Shown here one piece after another: positions 1-6,425 of a stretch of DNA of 15,217 nt. Under the pieces are notes generated by a model. That model did not search any database. It saw only the letters and a list, made by a program, of their open reading frames with translations, and had not been told where the DNA came from. The DNA lies in contig SFMI01000034.1 in assembly GCA_004554425.1 (NCBI GenBank), positions 1 to 15,217 on the forward strand. Reading direction: 5' to 3'. A program made the position numbers and the translations under genes. Position 1 is the stretch's first letter, and every line of letters begins with the position of its first letter. This stretch comes from Candidatus Saccharimonadota bacterium (GTDB lineage Bacteria > Eremiobacterota > Xenobia > Xenobiales > Xenobiaceae).

Positions 1-620
1 TGTTTTATTTTATCTTTCAGTTGCTGTTCTTGATCGTGCAAATAGTCTAAATCGGTCTGAGCTGCATCTAAGCAAAGTTTTGCGTCTTCCCTTTTCCAAC
101 TTTGGTTAAATTTTGGCAAAGGGCGCAATAATTCTATATACTGATCTGTATCGTTATTTTTTATCAGTTCAAAGTTTTGATTAGGAATTAGCAAGGAAGA
201 TCCATTTGAACTACTCTCAAGAGTTTTGTAATTGTGAGCCAATTCTTCTTTGTAATTATGTAACAGCTTTTGTCCCTTTTGGTTCGCTTCTAAAGTATCA
301 GATAACAAAGTCAACTCTTTATCTTTGCGCAACAGCAAACGAATAGTAGCATACAGCTCGACGGGCTCTTCCGGCAATTTTAAGTCTAAAGTGTTTAAAA
401 GAGAGCGCATTTCTTCCAAGTTGGCCATTAAAGGCAAACTGTCTATATTTTCTTGGCACAATCGCAATTCTGGGGCCGGAATTAAGCGATTGAGTCTGGC
501 TAGCCAGTCCCAAACTCTAGCTTGCACTATCGCTTGAGCGGGCGTTAAAAAGCTCAATAGCAAAACTAAAGCTAAAGCCAAACTAGATAAGCATTTCCTT
601 ATATGTTTATTCTTTGTCAT
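1..620 (-). CDS. Exported protein of unknown function, N-terminal part (truncated by the window edge)
   Basis: An open frame reads from an ATG at 620 to the left edge without a stop, giving 206 visible residues. The N-terminus is a clear Sec signal peptide: a basic n-region (MTKNKHIRK), a hydrophobic core rich in Leu, Ala and Val, and a probable cleavage site after residues about 28-30 (Pro-Ala-Gln-Ala). There is no lipobox cysteine at that site, so a soluble periplasmic or secreted protein is likely. The mature part is Leu-, Glu- and Lys-rich, mostly helical in look, with possible short coiled-coil stretches around residues 95-130 and at the visible end (rich in Asp, Gln and Lys). I recognise no catalytic motif. 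It lies 24 bases downstream of the phosphatase gene on the same strand, so the two are probably co-transcribed. No good ribosome binding site is visible. The function is unknown. Confidence 0.75.
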   Translation of the reverse strand, partial: MTKNKHIRKCLSSLALALVLLLSFLTPAQAIVQARVWDWLARLNRLIPAPELRLCQENIDSLPLMANLEEMRSLLNTLDLKLPEEPVELYATIRLLLRKDKELTLLSDTLEANQKGQKLLHNYKEELAHNYKTLESSSNGSSLLIPNQNFELIKNNDTDQYIELLRPLPKFNQSWKREDAKLCLDAAQTDLDYLHDQEQQLKDKIK

Positions 621-644
621 GGTTGAAGAAAAGCGCTCTCTTTA

Positions 645-1478
645 TTAGTTTTTCAAAGGAACAAGTTTTGTCAGCAAAGCTTCGCGATCTTGCGGATTAC
701 TTAAAATGAGAGTAGGCAACTTCTGGTTGTCTTTAGTTAAGTCCCTAATATTGAAGGGAGTTCCTTCAAGTGTATCTACACAACCGCCAGCTTCAAAAAG
801 AATAGGCAGAACTCCGGCCACATCCCAATGATAAATACGCATAAAAGCTCCAGAAGCATCGCCTCTAGCTACCGTAAGAGCATGAATTACTGTAGAGCCC
901 AAACTGCGTACTTTGCCATGGTACTTATTGGCAGCATATTTATGGTGGAAAGTTGAGGGAACTAAAAGTAGATGCTCTTTTTGGCTCAGATCTACATTGC
1001 GAATATCCAATTTTTGCAAACCGAAAAGGGGAGATTCTACGTAGGCGCCCAAGCCGCGAGCTCCCCAATAGAGCTCATTTAAAACTGGCAAATAGACCAT
1101 TCCCAAAATGGGCTCATTGTCTTTTATTAAACCTATGCTTATACCCCAAGTAGGCAAGCGGCAAAGGTAGGCAGAAGTTCCGTCTATAGGATCTATAGAC
1201 CAAATATAATCAGAAGCTGCCTGGTGCCAGCCTGTCTCTTCGCCGACGATATTTTCTGCTGGAAAATGTTTTTGTAAACCTTGAATTAAGCAAGCTTCGA
1301 CTTCCTGATCGGCTTGAGTTACGAAAGTACCATCCGCTTTATTGTGACCGCAAATGTGACCAAACTTAGCTAAGGCTATTTGAGATGCTTGCTTTATCAA
1401 AGGCCTTAATATGTTTAAACGTTCTTGTAAATCCATAGGTTGGTGAAACTCGCCCTCTAAACTGTTTGACCGTTGCAT
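645..1478 (-). CDS. Inositol-monophosphatase superfamily phosphatase (HisN/SuhB-like)
   Basis: This is a Mg2+-dependent phosphomonoesterase of the IMPase fold, 277 residues from the first ATG. An inner ATG at 1436 (Met15) gives 263 residues, closer to the usual family length. Neither start has a convincing ribosome binding site. The metal-binding motifs are all present: Gly-Glu-Glu at 79-81, the IDPIDGT block at 95-101 (Asp96, Asp99) and HWDVAG at 217-222 (Asp219), followed by the EAGG block at 229-232. The segment after IDPIDGT (Ser-Ala-Tyr ... Pro-Thr-Trp-Gly) resembles histidinol-phosphate phosphatases of the HisN type more than plain inositol phosphatases. No histidine genes are nearby, so the substrate stays open (histidinol phosphate, inositol phosphate or PAP). 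It follows the rplT terminator and precedes the exported-protein gene. Confidence 0.88.
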   Translation of the reverse strand: MQRSNSLEGEFHQPMDLQERLNILRPLIKQASQIALAKFGHICGHNKADGTFVTQADQEVEACLIQGLQKHFPAENIVGEETGWHQAASDYIWSIDPIDGTSAYLCRLPTWGISIGLIKDNEPILGMVYLPVLNELYWGARGLGAYVESPLFGLQKLDIRNVDLSQKEHLLLVPSTFHHKYAANKYHGKVRSLGSTVIHALTVARGDASGAFMRIYHWDVAGVLPILFEAGGCVDTLEGTPFNIRDLTKDNQKLPTLILSNPQDREALLTKLVPLKN

Positions 1479-1547
1479 TTTTGCTTTCGCTTAGTGCTAT
1501 CCCTTCAGAAAATTGAGCTTAGCTTCAAGCCTAAATTTTAGATAGAG

Positions 1548-1590
1548 AAAAAAAATAGCCCCTCTCACCACAAAATGGCAGAGGAGCTAT
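1548..1590 (-). terminator. Intrinsic terminator after rplT
   Basis: Read on the minus strand, a stem forms between 1576-1590 and 1556-1570 (ATAGC and CCTCT blocks pairing with one internal mismatch, then a bulged CCA/TGG top). It is followed directly by eight T residues (1555-1548). It lies about 20 bases after the rplT stop and closes the infC-rpmI-rplT operon. Confidence 0.88.
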
Positions 1591-1610
1591 CTTTAGACAA
1601 AAATTGCTTA

Positions 1611-1961
1611 TTAGGCGTTGACAGCGGACTTGGCGATAGCAGCAAAAGCTTCCATATCGGTGATGGCCAAATCGGCTAACATCTTGCGGTTGATTTCCAT
1701 ACCAGCATTCTTGAGACCACTCATCAATCTGCTGTAAGAGAGACCACAAGCGTGAGCAGCGGCGTTGATGCGGACGATCCAGAGAGAACGGATGTCGCGT
1801 TTCTTAGCGCGGCGATCTCTGTAAGCATAATGCTGAGCGTGATGGAAAGCTTCCTGAGCGCAGCAGATGCGACGGCTACGAGCGCCTCTGTAGCCCTTTA
1901 CTGCCTTTAACAAGGTGCGGCGTTTTTTCAGCGAGAGAGTTCCACGCTTTACTCTTGGCAT
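1611..1961 (-). CDS. rplT: 50S ribosomal protein L20
   Basis: This is large-subunit protein L20, a primary 23S rRNA binder needed early in 50S assembly and, in several bacteria, the autogenous repressor of this operon. The 116 residues match the usual length. The N-terminal basic tail (MPRVKRG ... KGYRGARS) and the core with WIVRINAAA and the YSRLM segment are classic L20. The ATG at 1961 is preceded by a near-perfect Shine-Dalgarno AGGAGG (1973-1968) at six bases spacing. It is the third gene of infC-rpmI-rplT, 97 bases after rpmI, and is followed by an intrinsic terminator. Confidence 0.98.
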   Translation of the reverse strand: MPRVKRGTLSLKKRRTLLKAVKGYRGARSRRICCAQEAFHHAQHYAYRDRRAKKRDIRSLWIVRINAAAHACGLSYSRLMSGLKNAGMEINRKMLADLAITDMEAFAAIAKSAVNA

Positions 1962-1967
1962 TTTATT

Positions 1968-1993
1968 CCTCCTGAGGGGAGCGACTTAGTCGC
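1968..1993 (-). promoter_or_regulatory. rplT ribosome binding site next to small hairpins
   Basis: The strong Shine-Dalgarno AGGAGG occupies 1973-1968. Just upstream on the minus strand is a perfect 5-bp hairpin, GCGAC-TTA-GTCGC (1993-1981). A 4-bp pairing (CTCC at 1981-1978 with GGAG at 1972-1969) could hide part of the Shine-Dalgarno. Translational control of this operon by L20 is known in Escherichia coli. That these short stems serve the same end is inference. Confidence 0.35.
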
Positions 1994-2058
1994 AGCAAAA
2001 AAAATTTATTCTTAATACCTTAACTATATCTTCCGAAAAACTAGGTGTAACTTAGAGC

Positions 2059-2262
2059 CTAGAGATAAGGAACGAGAGCGTGCATACGCTTGACGTCAGT
2101 CTTGTCAACTAAGACGATCTGACGGAACTTACGGGTTCTATCGGGAGATTTCTTCTCGCGGATGTGATGGCATCCAGAAAACTGGCGCATTCTCTTCATT
2201 TTACCGGTGCCGGTAACGCGGATACGCTTCGCTACAGATCTTCTTGTGCGAATCTTAGGCAT
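2059..2262 (-). CDS. rpmI: 50S ribosomal protein L35
   Basis: This is small basic large-subunit protein L35, 67 residues. It has the typical MPKIRTRRSVAKR start, the central Gly-Thr-Gly-Lys segment, and the C-terminal half with Asp-Val-Lys-Arg and a final Val-Pro-Tyr. The ATG at 2262 has a strong Shine-Dalgarno AAAGGAG six bases upstream. It sits between infC and rplT, the conserved order in most bacteria. Confidence 0.97.
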   Translation of the reverse strand: MPKIRTRRSVAKRIRVTGTGKMKRMRQFSGCHHIREKKSPDRTRKFRQIVLVDKTDVKRMHALVPYL

Positions 2263-2289
2263 GTGTAGCTCCTTTCATACCTCAAAACA

Positions 2290-2317
2290 GCCCTGCGCAG
2301 TATTGTATCAGCAGGGC
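2290..2317 (-). promoter_or_regulatory. Hairpin in the infC-rpmI spacer
   Basis: The 111-base spacer between infC and rpmI holds a perfect 7-bp inverted repeat, GCCCTGC (2317-2311) and GCAGGGC (2296-2290), with a 14-base loop. On the minus strand it is followed by T-GTTTTG, too short a T-run for an efficient terminator. It may be a processing, stability or partial-attenuation element that adjusts IF-3 against L35/L20 levels, or part of an L20-binding structure. The structure is seen; the role is inferred. Confidence 0.5.
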
Positions 2318-2373
2318 CCATTTCTATGTGCTTCTTTTTCGACCTGACCAGAGTAAGTATCTAACAAAGAATG

Positions 2374-2988
2374 TTAGGCGTTCTCAGCCGCTTTAGCTTC
2401 CGGCTTAGAAGCCTCAATGGCAGGAGTCTGAGAGGCTGCAGCCTGAGTATTGGTCTTAGGCTTGGCCTGGGCTTGAGGACCAGTCTTAGGCGCTAAAACC
2501 ATAACCATCTGACGTCCGTCCATAGTAGGTTTCTGAGCGATAACAGAAATCTCCTGAACCTTCTCAAACAGCGACTTGAGCAACTCTTTGGCGAGTTCCA
2601 TGTGGACGATCTCACGGCCACGGAAACGCAGAGTAACTTTCACACGGTCGCCGGAACGGATCAAACGATCAATAGTCTTTACTTTGACTTCGAAATCGTG
2701 ATCATCAATCTTAGGACGAACTTTTACTTCACGAAGCTCTTGGGGCTTACGCTTGGCTCGGCTGTCTCTTTCGGACTTGGATTGCATGTACTTATACTTT
2801 CCATAATCCATAAAACGACAAACCGGCGGTCTGGCTGTGGGATTAACTTCCACCAAATCAAGGTTGTGGGCTTGAGCTTGCTCTAATGCTTCACGAGTAG
2901 ACATTTGCCCCAACTGGCGTCCCTCTTCGTCGATAACAAAAACACGGGGGACTCTGATCAGGCGATTAGTTCTCAGTTCCTTGGAAAT
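2374..2988 (-). CDS. infC: Translation initiation factor IF-3 with an AUU start codon
   Basis: IF-3 binds the 30S subunit, prevents premature 50S joining and proofreads start codon and initiator tRNA. I start it at ATT (2988-2986), giving 204 residues beginning (M)SKELRTNR. No in-frame ATG, GTG or TTG lies between this ATT and the in-frame TAA just upstream at 3063-3061. The ATT has AGAGG seven bases upstream. The next candidate, TTG at 2913, would delete conserved N-domain residues (ELRTNR ... VFVIDEEG). The N-domain is followed by the conserved VCRFMDYGKYKY block, the linker helix and the C-domain (KEVKVRPKI-like segment, then RFRGREIVH). The last 35 residues or so are an Ala/Lys/Pro/Gln-rich tail, longer than in Escherichia coli IF-3 (180 residues) and probably disordered. 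AUU initiation is known to make infC self-limiting, because IF-3 rejects non-standard start codons. First gene of infC-rpmI-rplT. Confidence 0.93.
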   Translation of the reverse strand: MSKELRTNRLIRVPRVFVIDEEGRQLGQMSTREALEQAQAHNLDLVEVNPTARPPVCRFMDYGKYKYMQSKSERDSRAKRKPQELREVKVRPKIDDHDFEVKVKTIDRLIRSGDRVKVTLRFRGREIVHMELAKELLKSLFEKVQEISVIAQKPTMDGRQMVMVLAPKTGPQAQAKPKTNTQAAASQTPAIEASKPEAKAAENA

Positions 2989-3216
2989 CGGTTTACCTCT
3001 GTTGCCAGCCGAAAAAACATTACGTGAACCAACATCTGCACGTGGTCCGGTTCCAGTATCTTAAAAACCGGTAGGCCCTTAAATAATGAAAGGTTCCTAA
3101 TTGACCACTACCTCTGAAACTGCCCCTCTCAGGGTGGCGTCGCAGGGTGAGAAGCCGGTGCAGCTTCTGCTTTTTTGGCCTGTAGTATATCTCTACACGC
3201 TTATCAATAATGTAGC
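2989..3216 (-). promoter_or_regulatory. Structured leader of the infC operon, with a possible attenuator
   Basis: About 230 nt separate the predicted transcription start from the infC AUU. The leader is rich in stems on the minus strand: AGAAGC/GCTTCT (3168-3150, perfect 6 bp, 7-base loop); a GC-rich bulged hairpin at 3138-3122; CCGGTT/AACCGG (arms 3071-3066 and 3052-3047); and ACGTG/CACGT (arms 3043-3039 and 3026-3022) followed by six T (3017-3012). The last could act as a weak attenuator. In low-GC Gram-positives the same operon has an L20-responsive leader with transcription attenuation. I cannot show that this leader is homologous to it. Confidence 0.5.
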
Positions 3217-3222
3217 GCAGGT

Positions 3223-3252
3223 AGTATACTATTGAAAGTGAACTCGTGTCAA
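3223..3252 (-). promoter_or_regulatory. Sigma70-type promoter of infC-rpmI-rplT
   Basis: The minus strand carries a consensus -35 TTGACA (3252-3247) and a near-consensus -10 TATACT (3228-3223), with 18 bases between them. The predicted start of transcription is near 3216. A second TATACT occurs at 3189-3184, without a good -35. The -35 box overlaps the T-rich tail of the terminator of the upstream RNase Z-like gene. Confidence 0.75.
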
Positions 3253-3282
3253 GAAGAAAACAGCGCTTTTTATAGTGCTGTT
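3251..3282 (-). terminator. Intrinsic terminator after the RNase Z-like gene
   Basis: On the minus strand AACAGC (3282-3277) pairs with GCTGTT (3264-3259), with one further C-G pair across a mismatch, followed by the T-rich tract TTTTCTTCTT (3260-3251). It lies about 12 bases after the stop at 3295 and ends the Dus-PNP / RNase Z-like unit just before the infC promoter. Confidence 0.7.
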
Positions 3283-3294
3283 AAGCAAAAAAAA

Positions 3295-4335
3295 TTAGCT
3301 TTCTCGCATCGCTCCACTTTCCAACAAGTGGCGGTGGGCTAGGGAAGTCATGGGTGGAATATTGGTTCGCTCAAAATTTTCTCTGGCTTCTTTAATGTGG
3401 GGCCAGAGTTCTCCCCTATAGCGTCTGGAATAGTGGAACATATAAAGATTGTCAACTTGCAACTCTTTGGCTATGCGACCAACCTGACGGGCTGTAAGGT
3501 GAAAATTCTGTACTGCTTTGTCGCGCTCGGCATGACGGTAGCAAGCTTCGCACCACAATTCATCTGCACCCTGGCCTACCCAATGAATAGAAGCCATGCT
3601 GTCACGATTAAAAACAGTATCTGTTACGTAAGCATAGCGGTTGGGCTTGGGATAATAAACTAAAGGGCGCAATGCGTCGATGGTTTTGACTTCGTCGCCT
3701 ACTTTTATATCGTGAGGCTCCGAAATTTGACCAGAACAGATTTTAAGCAATTTGCCAATCCAAGCTCCGGAGGGCAAACCGGATTTGGCAAATTCGTCTT
3801 TTTTTATACGCGCTTGTAAGGGCTCGGTGATAGAGTAACAAAGGCAAGGAACGCCGTGCACCAGAGGAGCAAAGCGGAGCATGGTGCCGTCACCTAAGCG
3901 TAACTCTGGGTGGGTGAGGGGATGAGCTCGTCGATCATCAATATCTTCGACAAATTTATTAGAAGCTCTAAAAAGATAGGAAACAACTTGAGTGTCTTCC
4001 AACTCGCAGCACTTAATAGAGAAATTGGAATCTTCAGTCAAATTCCAACTGTAACCTTGTAAACGGCAGCCTATTTGAGCTGCTAAGCCAACCGGGCCAA
4101 AAAATACCAGCTCTTTGGACTCGCGCAAGTTCATGCGCATAAGAGTGTCAAAGCCGATAAAATGGTCGATATGGGAATGCGTAATGAATACACGGGTAGT
4201 GTCGATCATTGTGCCTACGCTTAAATTTCTGAGATCTCCACAGTCGAAGAGCCAGTATTCACGCGTGTCATTGACACGAACCAACACCCCCGGATCTTCC
4301 CAGGGTTGATTTATTAAGGTACAAGTATATTTCAT
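3295..4335 (-). CDS. RNase Z-like metallo-beta-lactamase-fold protein
   Basis: This is probably a Zn-dependent tRNA 3' endonuclease or a close relative. I start it at ATG 4335 (346 residues), where GGCGG lies seven bases upstream. A TTG at 4362 would add nine residues and overlap the upstream stop. Motif II is THSHIDHF (His53, His55, Asp57, His58). His160 in VHGVPCLCYSI matches the His-x-Val-Pro-x-x-x-Tyr-x-Ile motif of RNase Z. Asp239 in YVTDT is the bridging Asp. His279 and the HYSRRY block (His301) match the RNase Z C-terminus, as does the helix LTARQVGRIAKEL. The HEAT motif is altered: the family His is Cys262 (Cys-Glu-Ala-Cys-Tyr). The segment at about 95-235 is longer than in compact RNase Z. 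The gene follows the Dus-PNP gene by 19 bases, a fitting context for tRNA maturation. A different MBL hydrolase role is possible. Confidence 0.75.
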   Translation of the reverse strand: MKYTCTLINQPWEDPGVLVRVNDTREYWLFDCGDLRNLSVGTMIDTTRVFITHSHIDHFIGFDTLMRMNLRESKELVFFGPVGLAAQIGCRLQGYSWNLTEDSNFSIKCCELEDTQVVSYLFRASNKFVEDIDDRRAHPLTHPELRLGDGTMLRFAPLVHGVPCLCYSITEPLQARIKKDEFAKSGLPSGAWIGKLLKICSGQISEPHDIKVGDEVKTIDALRPLVYYPKPNRYAYVTDTVFNRDSMASIHWVGQGADELWCEACYRHAERDKAVQNFHLTARQVGRIAKELQVDNLYMFHYSRRYRGELWPHIKEARENFERTNIPPMTSLAHRHLLESGAMRES

Positions 4336-4354
4336 ATAAGGGCCGCCCCCATTG

Positions 4355-6370
4355 TTAGGCAAGGTCTAAAGCCAACTCAAGCATATTCTTTAAGGAATTT
4401 TGGCGTTGTTCGGTAGTTAAGATTTCCGATTGGCCCATCACTTCGCTAACGGTCAAGATAGTCAAAGCTTTTTTCCCGTGCAAAGCGGCGTTTGTGTAAA
4501 GAATAGCGCCTTCCATCTCACAAGCTAAAATTCCTAATTTTATCCACTTCTCGTAGCTATTGGAGGCATCGTAGAAATAGTCGGAAGTAAGTATGTTGCC
4601 TACGTGAGCGGATAATTTTTTCTCTTGACAAAGTTGGTAAGCTCGAGAGAGAAGTCCAAAATCTGCTAGAGGAGCAAAAGTGCCGTTAAGCTGAAACTGG
4701 CTTATAAAATTGGAGTTGGTGCAGCAACCTTGAGCTAAGATAATATCGCCCAGTCTTAGATCGGAACGCATACCGCCGCAAGTGCCAATGCGAATAATTT
4801 GCTCCACTCCCATATAAGCGAATAATTCATGGGAATAGATGCCCATAGAAGGGCCGCCCATACCGCTGGCCATTACCGAGACGCGTTTGCCTTTATAAAA
4901 ACCTGTGTACCCTTGCACTGCACGAACGTCGTTTACCAATTCGGCCTTTTCCAAGTAATGTTCGGCTATGTAGCGAGAACGCAAGGGATCACCCGGCATT
5001 AGAACTGTAGGAGCAAACTGAGCGGGGCGGCTGTGAATATGTGGCGTGCCTACAGCTAAACTGGAGGTGTCGAAAGCAGAAACGGTTCCTTCTCCTACTT
5101 TAGAGGTAGTAGAAGCCCCTTTGGCAGGAACTTGAACATCTGTATCTTTAGCTTGAACCGCTGGTTGTGAGGACGGCTCCTGAGGGGCTTTCACATCGCA
5201 AAAAGGTAAGCCGCTGGCTGAAGCTTTGGCTTGTTCTTTGGCTGCTTTAGCTTCGGCTTTGTGTTTAGCTTGCTGGTGATAAGACTCGATCAATTCTGGG
5301 GCCATGGCGGCCAGTTCATCATTAAGCCAGCTCTGCGGGTGGTTATCTGAAGCGCATAAGACAAAAGCGTTGGCTAATTTCTGGCGGAACGACTTCCCAT
5401 AGCCGGCCAAAACAACCTCCAGAGGATCGCCGTCGTAGATATTGTCAAGTCTGGTCTGAATGAGAGGATGTTGCAACGAATCTTGATGATATTGAGCTTC
5501 TGGTAAATAACGATAACGGTTAAAAAGATCGAAATGCCAAAGTAAGAAATTGCTTACTGTGCGCTGACCGTGAGTATCATTGCCAAAATGCTCCAACATA
5601 TAGATAGTTAGACGCAAATAAATGGCAATGCGCTCTTGGGGAGTAAGATTTAAATCGCGTTTTTCGCGGAGCTCTTGGAAGATCCAGGGCTTAATGAGGG
5701 CGCCGCGCCCAATCATAATGGCTTGGGCTCCGCTCTGAGCTTTTTTATCTTCTGCTTCGTACCAAGTAAGAATATCTCCATTACCTATAACTGGAATATG
5801 GACATTTTCTACAGCTCTTTTAACAATATTCCAATCGGCAGCACCGGTATAGCGCTGCTCACGGGTACGTCCGTGTACGGTAATGGCTGAAGCGCCGTAT
5901 TCTTCGGCCAATTTGGAAGTAGTTTCAATATTGACATGGCCTTCTTTGTAGCCGGCACGCAACTTTACTGTATACGGTATGTGAGTATTTTCTTTTAAAA
6001 CGGCTAAAAGTTGCTCAAATTTTTTGAGGCGATCCAAAAGCTGGGCTCCCATACCTTTGTTGACGGCTTCGTCAATGGGACAGCCACAATTTAAGTCGAT
6101 AAAATCGGCTCCGGCCTCCTCGATGATAGGTATAGAATTTTTCAGATCTTCAGGGTTGTTGGTTAAAACCTGTACACCGAAACATTGCTCTTGAGGAGCT
6201 CGGCGCAATAAAGCTAAATCTTTGCGGTTGCCTTTGGAAAGGGCAGAGGCAAAGATCATTTCGGAGACGGTTACGTCTACTCCGAAATCACAGCAGAGAC
6301 GGCGAAAAGGTAAATTGCTTCCCTTGCTCATGGGAGCGAGAATGACTGAATTATTCCAACTACTAATCAT
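4355..6370 (-). CDS. Fusion protein: Dus3-like tRNA-dihydrouridine synthase + DeoD-type purine nucleoside phosphorylase
   Basis: One uninterrupted 671-residue frame holds two enzymes. Residues 1-345 are an FMN-dependent tRNA-dihydrouridine synthase: LAPM at 11-14, the catalytic NCGCP block (Cys97), Lys136 in TVKLRAG, His166 in VHGRTREQRYT, and phosphate-binding GNGDI (196-200) and GRGALIKPW (221-229). The last motif, VHGRTREQRYT and LEHFGNDTHG resemble eukaryotic Dus3 more than DusA/B/C. Residues 365-440 are an Ala/Lys/Pro/Ser-rich linker. Residues 441-671 are a hexameric DeoD-type phosphorylase (nucleoside + phosphate to base + ribose-1-phosphate): TPHI (His444), MPGDPLR (Arg464), Arg483, RIGTCGG (Arg527), CEMEG (Glu618-Glu620) and Arg656. 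The catalytic Asp204 of Escherichia coli DeoD is Glu643 here (VSE). No ATG precedes the phosphorylase domain within the linker, so it is not made alone from an obvious internal start. No Shine-Dalgarno is visible before ATG 6370. First gene of a unit with the RNase Z-like gene. Confidence 0.92.
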   Translation of the reverse strand: MISSWNNSVILAPMSKGSNLPFRRLCCDFGVDVTVSEMIFASALSKGNRKDLALLRRAPQEQCFGVQVLTNNPEDLKNSIPIIEEAGADFIDLNCGCPIDEAVNKGMGAQLLDRLKKFEQLLAVLKENTHIPYTVKLRAGYKEGHVNIETTSKLAEEYGASAITVHGRTREQRYTGAADWNIVKRAVENVHIPVIGNGDILTWYEAEDKKAQSGAQAIMIGRGALIKPWIFQELREKRDLNLTPQERIAIYLRLTIYMLEHFGNDTHGQRTVSNFLLWHFDLFNRYRYLPEAQYHQDSLQHPLIQTRLDNIYDGDPLEVVLAGYGKSFRQKLANAFVLCASDNHPQSWLNDELAAMAPELIESYHQQAKHKAEAKAAKEQAKASASGLPFCDVKAPQEPSSQPAVQAKDTDVQVPAKGASTTSKVGEGTVSAFDTSSLAVGTPHIHSRPAQFAPTVLMPGDPLRSRYIAEHYLEKAELVNDVRAVQGYTGFYKGKRVSVMASGMGGPSMGIYSHELFAYMGVEQIIRIGTCGGMRSDLRLGDIILAQGCCTNSNFISQFQLNGTFAPLADFGLLSRAYQLCQEKKLSAHVGNILTSDYFYDASNSYEKWIKLGILACEMEGAILYTNAALHGKKALTILTVSEVMGQSEILTTEQRQNSLKNMLELALDLA

Positions 6371-6425
6371 AGGCGGGGGGAGTTCCGTATCGATAGTTAT
6401 ATTCCCTTTTTAGTTAGGCCTTGGA

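Noticed and set aside
325..537. Small plus-strand frame at 325-537 and other 60-100 codon frames opposite genes
   Set aside because: They are antisense or alternate-frame shadows of well-supported genes, without ribosome binding sites or recognisable sequence.
2374..2913. TTG at 2913 as the infC start
   Set aside because: It cuts through the conserved IF-3 N-domain. The frame is open upstream and holds the conserved residues up to the ATT at 2988.
3181..3200. Second -10-like TATACT at 3189-3184 as an additional infC promoter
   Set aside because: There is no acceptable -35 at 16-18 bases. It is more likely part of a short palindrome (TGTAG...CTACA) in the leader.
4336..4362. TTG start at 4362 for the RNase Z-like protein
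   Set aside because: It would overlap the upstream stop and add a Gly-rich nonsense-like stretch. ATG 4335 has a GGCGG at good spacing, and the conserved part begins right after it.
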